Source: Streptomyces sannanensis
Lineage (GTDB): Bacteria > Actinomycetota > Actinomycetes > Streptomycetales > Streptomycetaceae
DNA: 64,000 nt
Direction: 5' to 3'
NCBI RefSeq assembly: GCF_039536205.1
Contig: NZ_BAAAYL010000001.1
Span: forward strand, 2,542,001 to 2,606,000
This document shows positions 61,851 to 64,000 of the stretch, piece by piece. The notes below the pieces were generated by a model. It was not told the DNA's origin. It worked only from the letters and a program-made list of their open reading frames with translations, and did not search any database. Numbering within the stretch: position 1 is the first letter of the stretch; the number at the start of each line of letters is the position of its first letter. The position numbers and the translations under genes were made by a program.

Positions 61851-64000
61851 ATGGCCGATGAATTCGACGGAATGTACGACACGTTCAAGGCGCTTCTTGA
61901 CACATTCACTCCGGCAGACTCGATTAAGCGGCTGGAGCAGTTCGGCATCGGCCCCGATATAATCCAGCGGATTCGAGACCAGCACGAGCGGGATGCGATT
62001 CGAGTCAGGGAGCTCGAGGAACCGCATGTCGTCGAAAGTGGGAACCGCGAAACCTGGTACACGGGCCCGCAGCCCAAGGATAAGTGCTGGCCGGCGATCG
62101 TAAACCTGCTCCGGAAAGACAGCTGGTCGGAGCAGTCGGTCAAGAGTCTTGACGACTCCTCCTACCGCATCGTGTCGCTGCTCAACCACCCTCGGGAGAG
62201 GTCCTTTTCTACGCGCGGCCTTGTCGTCGGTTACGTGCAGTCCGGCAAGACGACCAACTTCACGTCGGTTATGGCGAAGGCCGCAGACCGTGGCTACAAG
62301 CTGTTCATCGTCCTGGCGGGCGTCCACAACGGCCTTCGCCGCCAAACGCAGATGCGACTGATCCAGCAGCTCGTGGAGCCGAATCCCACCTTGTGGTCCC
62401 AGCTGACCGGGCTCGACAAGGACTTCACGCCACAGGAGAATCCGGCCTCGTATTTCGGCAAGAACAACAAGACGCACGTGCTGTGTGTGGTAAAAAAGAA
62501 CGCCACGGTGCTGCGCAAGCTCGCTCGTTGGCTCGATCAGGCGTCGGAGTACCTGCAGGACTGCCCGGCACTGATCATCGACGACGAGGCAGATCAGGCG
62601 ACCGTGGCGACGAAGTCGATCAACCCGCTGATCCTGAGCATCATGGAGAGTCTGCCGAAGTGCGGATATCTCGGCTACACGGCCTCTCCCTTCGCCAACC
62701 TGCTGATCGACCCGAGTGCCGAGGACCTGTATCCCAAGGATTTCGTGGTCAACCTGCCGAAGCCTGCCGGTCATTTCGGCACAGAGGTCCTGTTCGGGCG
62801 CTATGCGCTCGACGATGAGGATCCGGAGCAGGTCGACGACGGCTACGACATGATCCGGTCGATTCCCGAGGAAGACGTGTCGTACGTGCGGCCGGTCTCG
62901 AAGGCTGACGTCGACGGCTTCGTGCCGGTCATCACCGACACCCTTCGCGAGGCCGTCGAGTACTTCTGGCTGGCCACGGCCGCGCGACGCGTGCGTGACA
63001 CGGGGAATCCGCATAACACGATGCTGATCCATACCAGCGTCAACACGGCAGTACACAACAGCTTCGAGCGACCGCTGGAGCGGCTGCGGGAACGTTCTGC
63101 GGCGAACTTGGCGGACCCCGGGTTCGTTGCTCGGCTGCGCGGCCTGTGGGATCGAGAGACCGCCCGCGTCGCAGCCGAGAATTTCCACGAGACGAAGGTG
63201 GAGTTCGACCACCTGCTTCCGAAGCTCCCGGGTGTCCTTGCGAGCTGCCGGATCATCATGGACAACTCCAGCAGTGAGGCCCGACTGGACTATGAGAACG
63301 GTCCGGTCGTGGCAATCGCAGTGGGCGGTAATACCCTCTCGAGGGGACTGACCCTTGAAGGCCTGTCGGTCAGCTACTTCGTCCGCTCCGTGTCGGCGTA
63401 CGACACGCTTCTACAGATGGGGCGCTGGTTCGGGTTCCGGAACGGATACGCGGACCTGCCGCGTATCTGGATGACCGATGAGCTTGCCGAGTGGTTCCGC
63501 CACATCGCCACCGTCGAGACGGAGATGCGCCGAGACATCAACGTCTACATGACGGAGGACGAGACACCGCTCACCTTCGCCGTGCGTCTTCGCACGCATC
63601 CGGCCATGCGTGTCACCGCGGCCGCCAAGATGCGGGATGCCGTCATGGCTGCCTCCGCATATGGCGGCAGGCGTGTTCAGACCCACTACTTCCACACCAA
63701 TGCCGACTGGCTGAGAGACAATCTCGCTGCCGCCCGCAAACTGGTGGACGCGTCCAAGCGCAATGCGGTGCGGGTGGAGGAACGCCCCGAGGGGGGTCGC
63801 TTCATCTTCCGTGACGTGCCGCACGAGCTCGTGACGGATTTTCTGACGTCATATCGATTCCACGAGAAGTCCCAAGAGAACGACGGCGAGCTGATCGCGG
63901 ACTACATCAAGAAGCGAGTACGCACGGCCAGCTCGTTGGGTAGGTGGAATGTCGCGATCGTCGGCCACCCCGACGGTACCAAGGATCAGCGTCTCAGCTT
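61851..64000 (+). CDS. Z1-domain helicase/ATPase (3' partial)
   Basis: 716 codons are visible and the frame is still open at 64000. ATG 61851 follows GGGGAG by 11 bases; ATG 61809, 14 codons upstream, is an alternative. SF2-like motifs with Z1 character are clear: Walker A VVGYVQSGKTTNF, Walker B ALIIDDEADQAT, GYLGYTASPFANLL, and the Z1 C-terminal motif VGGNTLSRGLTLEGL with LLQMGRWFGFRNGY. Z1 proteins occur with Vsr, Dcm-type methylases, DUF4420 and AIPR genes in predicted restriction-like defence. The rest of that set, if present, lies to the right. Starts 89 bp after the WD40 gene on the same strand. Confidence 0.88.
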   Translation, partial: MADEFDGMYDTFKALLDTFTPADSIKRLEQFGIGPDIIQRIRDQHERDAIRVRELEEPHVVESGNRETWYTGPQPKDKCWPAIVNLLRKDSWSEQSVKSLDDSSYRIVSLLNHPRERSFSTRGLVVGYVQSGKTTNFTSVMAKAADRGYKLFIVLAGVHNGLRRQTQMRLIQQLVEPNPTLWSQLTGLDKDFTPQENPASYFGKNNKTHVLCVVKKNATVLRKLARWLDQASEYLQDCPALIIDDEADQATVATKSINPLILSIMESLPKCGYLGYTASPFANLLIDPSAEDLYPKDFVVNLPKPAGHFGTEVLFGRYALDDEDPEQVDDGYDMIRSIPEEDVSYVRPVSKADVDGFVPVITDTLREAVEYFWLATAARRVRDTGNPHNTMLIHTSVNTAVHNSFERPLERLRERSAANLADPGFVARLRGLWDRETARVAAENFHETKVEFDHLLPKLPGVLASCRIIMDNSSSEARLDYENGPVVAIAVGGNTLSRGLTLEGLSVSYFVRSVSAYDTLLQMGRWFGFRNGYADLPRIWMTDELAEWFRHIATVETEMRRDINVYMTEDETPLTFAVRLRTHPAMRVTAAAKMRDAVMAASAYGGRRVQTHYFHTNADWLRDNLAAARKLVDASKRNAVRVEERPEGGRFIFRDVPHELVTDFLTSYRFHEKSQENDGELIADYIKKRVRTASSLGRWNVAIVGHPDGTKDQRLS

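Overview
The window is high-GC DNA from a Streptomyces chromosome. GC-rich third codon positions, an adpA gene with an in-frame TTA codon, and the gene sets adpA-orn, cdgA and cslA-glxA all point to that genus; S. coelicolor carries the same sets in the same order. Most of the first 45 kb looks like conserved chromosomal core. The last 8 kb is an accessory island.

Layout. 1-3.3 kb: the 3' part of a Cache/PAS/GAF-SpoIIE phosphatase, then a phosphatase-like protein. 3.3-9.8 kb: a TetR regulator divergent from a leucine/isovalerate catabolic operon (carboxylase beta and alpha subunits, HMG-CoA lyase, acyl-CoA dehydrogenase), with two similar 16-bp inverted repeats in the shared promoter. 10-17.6 kb: a DUF4429-like protein, glmS, an acetate transporter, a universal stress protein, adpA, orn and tRNA-His. 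17.9-28 kb: a spermidine-synthase-like protein, an NsdA-like regulator, a 32/33-bp tandem array, a histidine phosphatase, a PAP2 enzyme with a TTA codon, and a three-gene operon (Cas4-like Fe-S nuclease, unknown protein, SF1 helicase) that resembles a split Dna2. 28-39 kb: three identical tRNA-Lys(CTT) genes interleaved with an M6 metalloprotease, cdgA, an LLM flavin oxidoreductase, an amidase, an IclR regulator, an SPFH protein and an NlpC/P60 hydrolase. 39-45.6 kb: cslA-glxA with a GH6 lipoprotein, then a class F sortase and its neighbour. 45.6-56 kb: an eroded stretch in which pseudogene fragments (NagD-like, XRE-type, GntR/UTRA, FG-GAP) alternate with intact genes (ECF sigma with a CU044_5270 protein, an LAxTG surface protein, an oxidoreductase, a YidC paralogue, a calcium-binding repeat protein, a SEC-C protein, a polysaccharide deacetylase).

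56-64 kb is the most interesting part. A Vsr endonuclease with an N-terminal extension lies divergent from a two-gene conflict module: a 110-residue Trypco1-like protein overlapping by ATGA a 1405-residue trypsin-STAND-WD40 protein. A Z1-domain helicase/ATPase follows and runs off the window. Vsr and Z1 belong to a predicted restriction-like defence architecture, and here a protease-NTPase sensor module sits between them, next to a degraded transposase. The DNA is less GC-rich and has several TTA codons, as expected of acquired DNA. Only half of the system may be visible.

How the genes fit together. The 4-10 kb operon would take isovaleryl-CoA to acetyl-CoA and acetoacetate, lacking only the methylglutaconyl-CoA hydratase. 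glmS, cslA-glxA, the GH6 protein, the NlpC/P60 protein, the sortase and the deacetylase all concern the cell envelope or hyphal-tip glycans. adpA, cdgA and the NsdA-like gene concern development. All functions are read from sequence features and from memory of the families; no database search was run.
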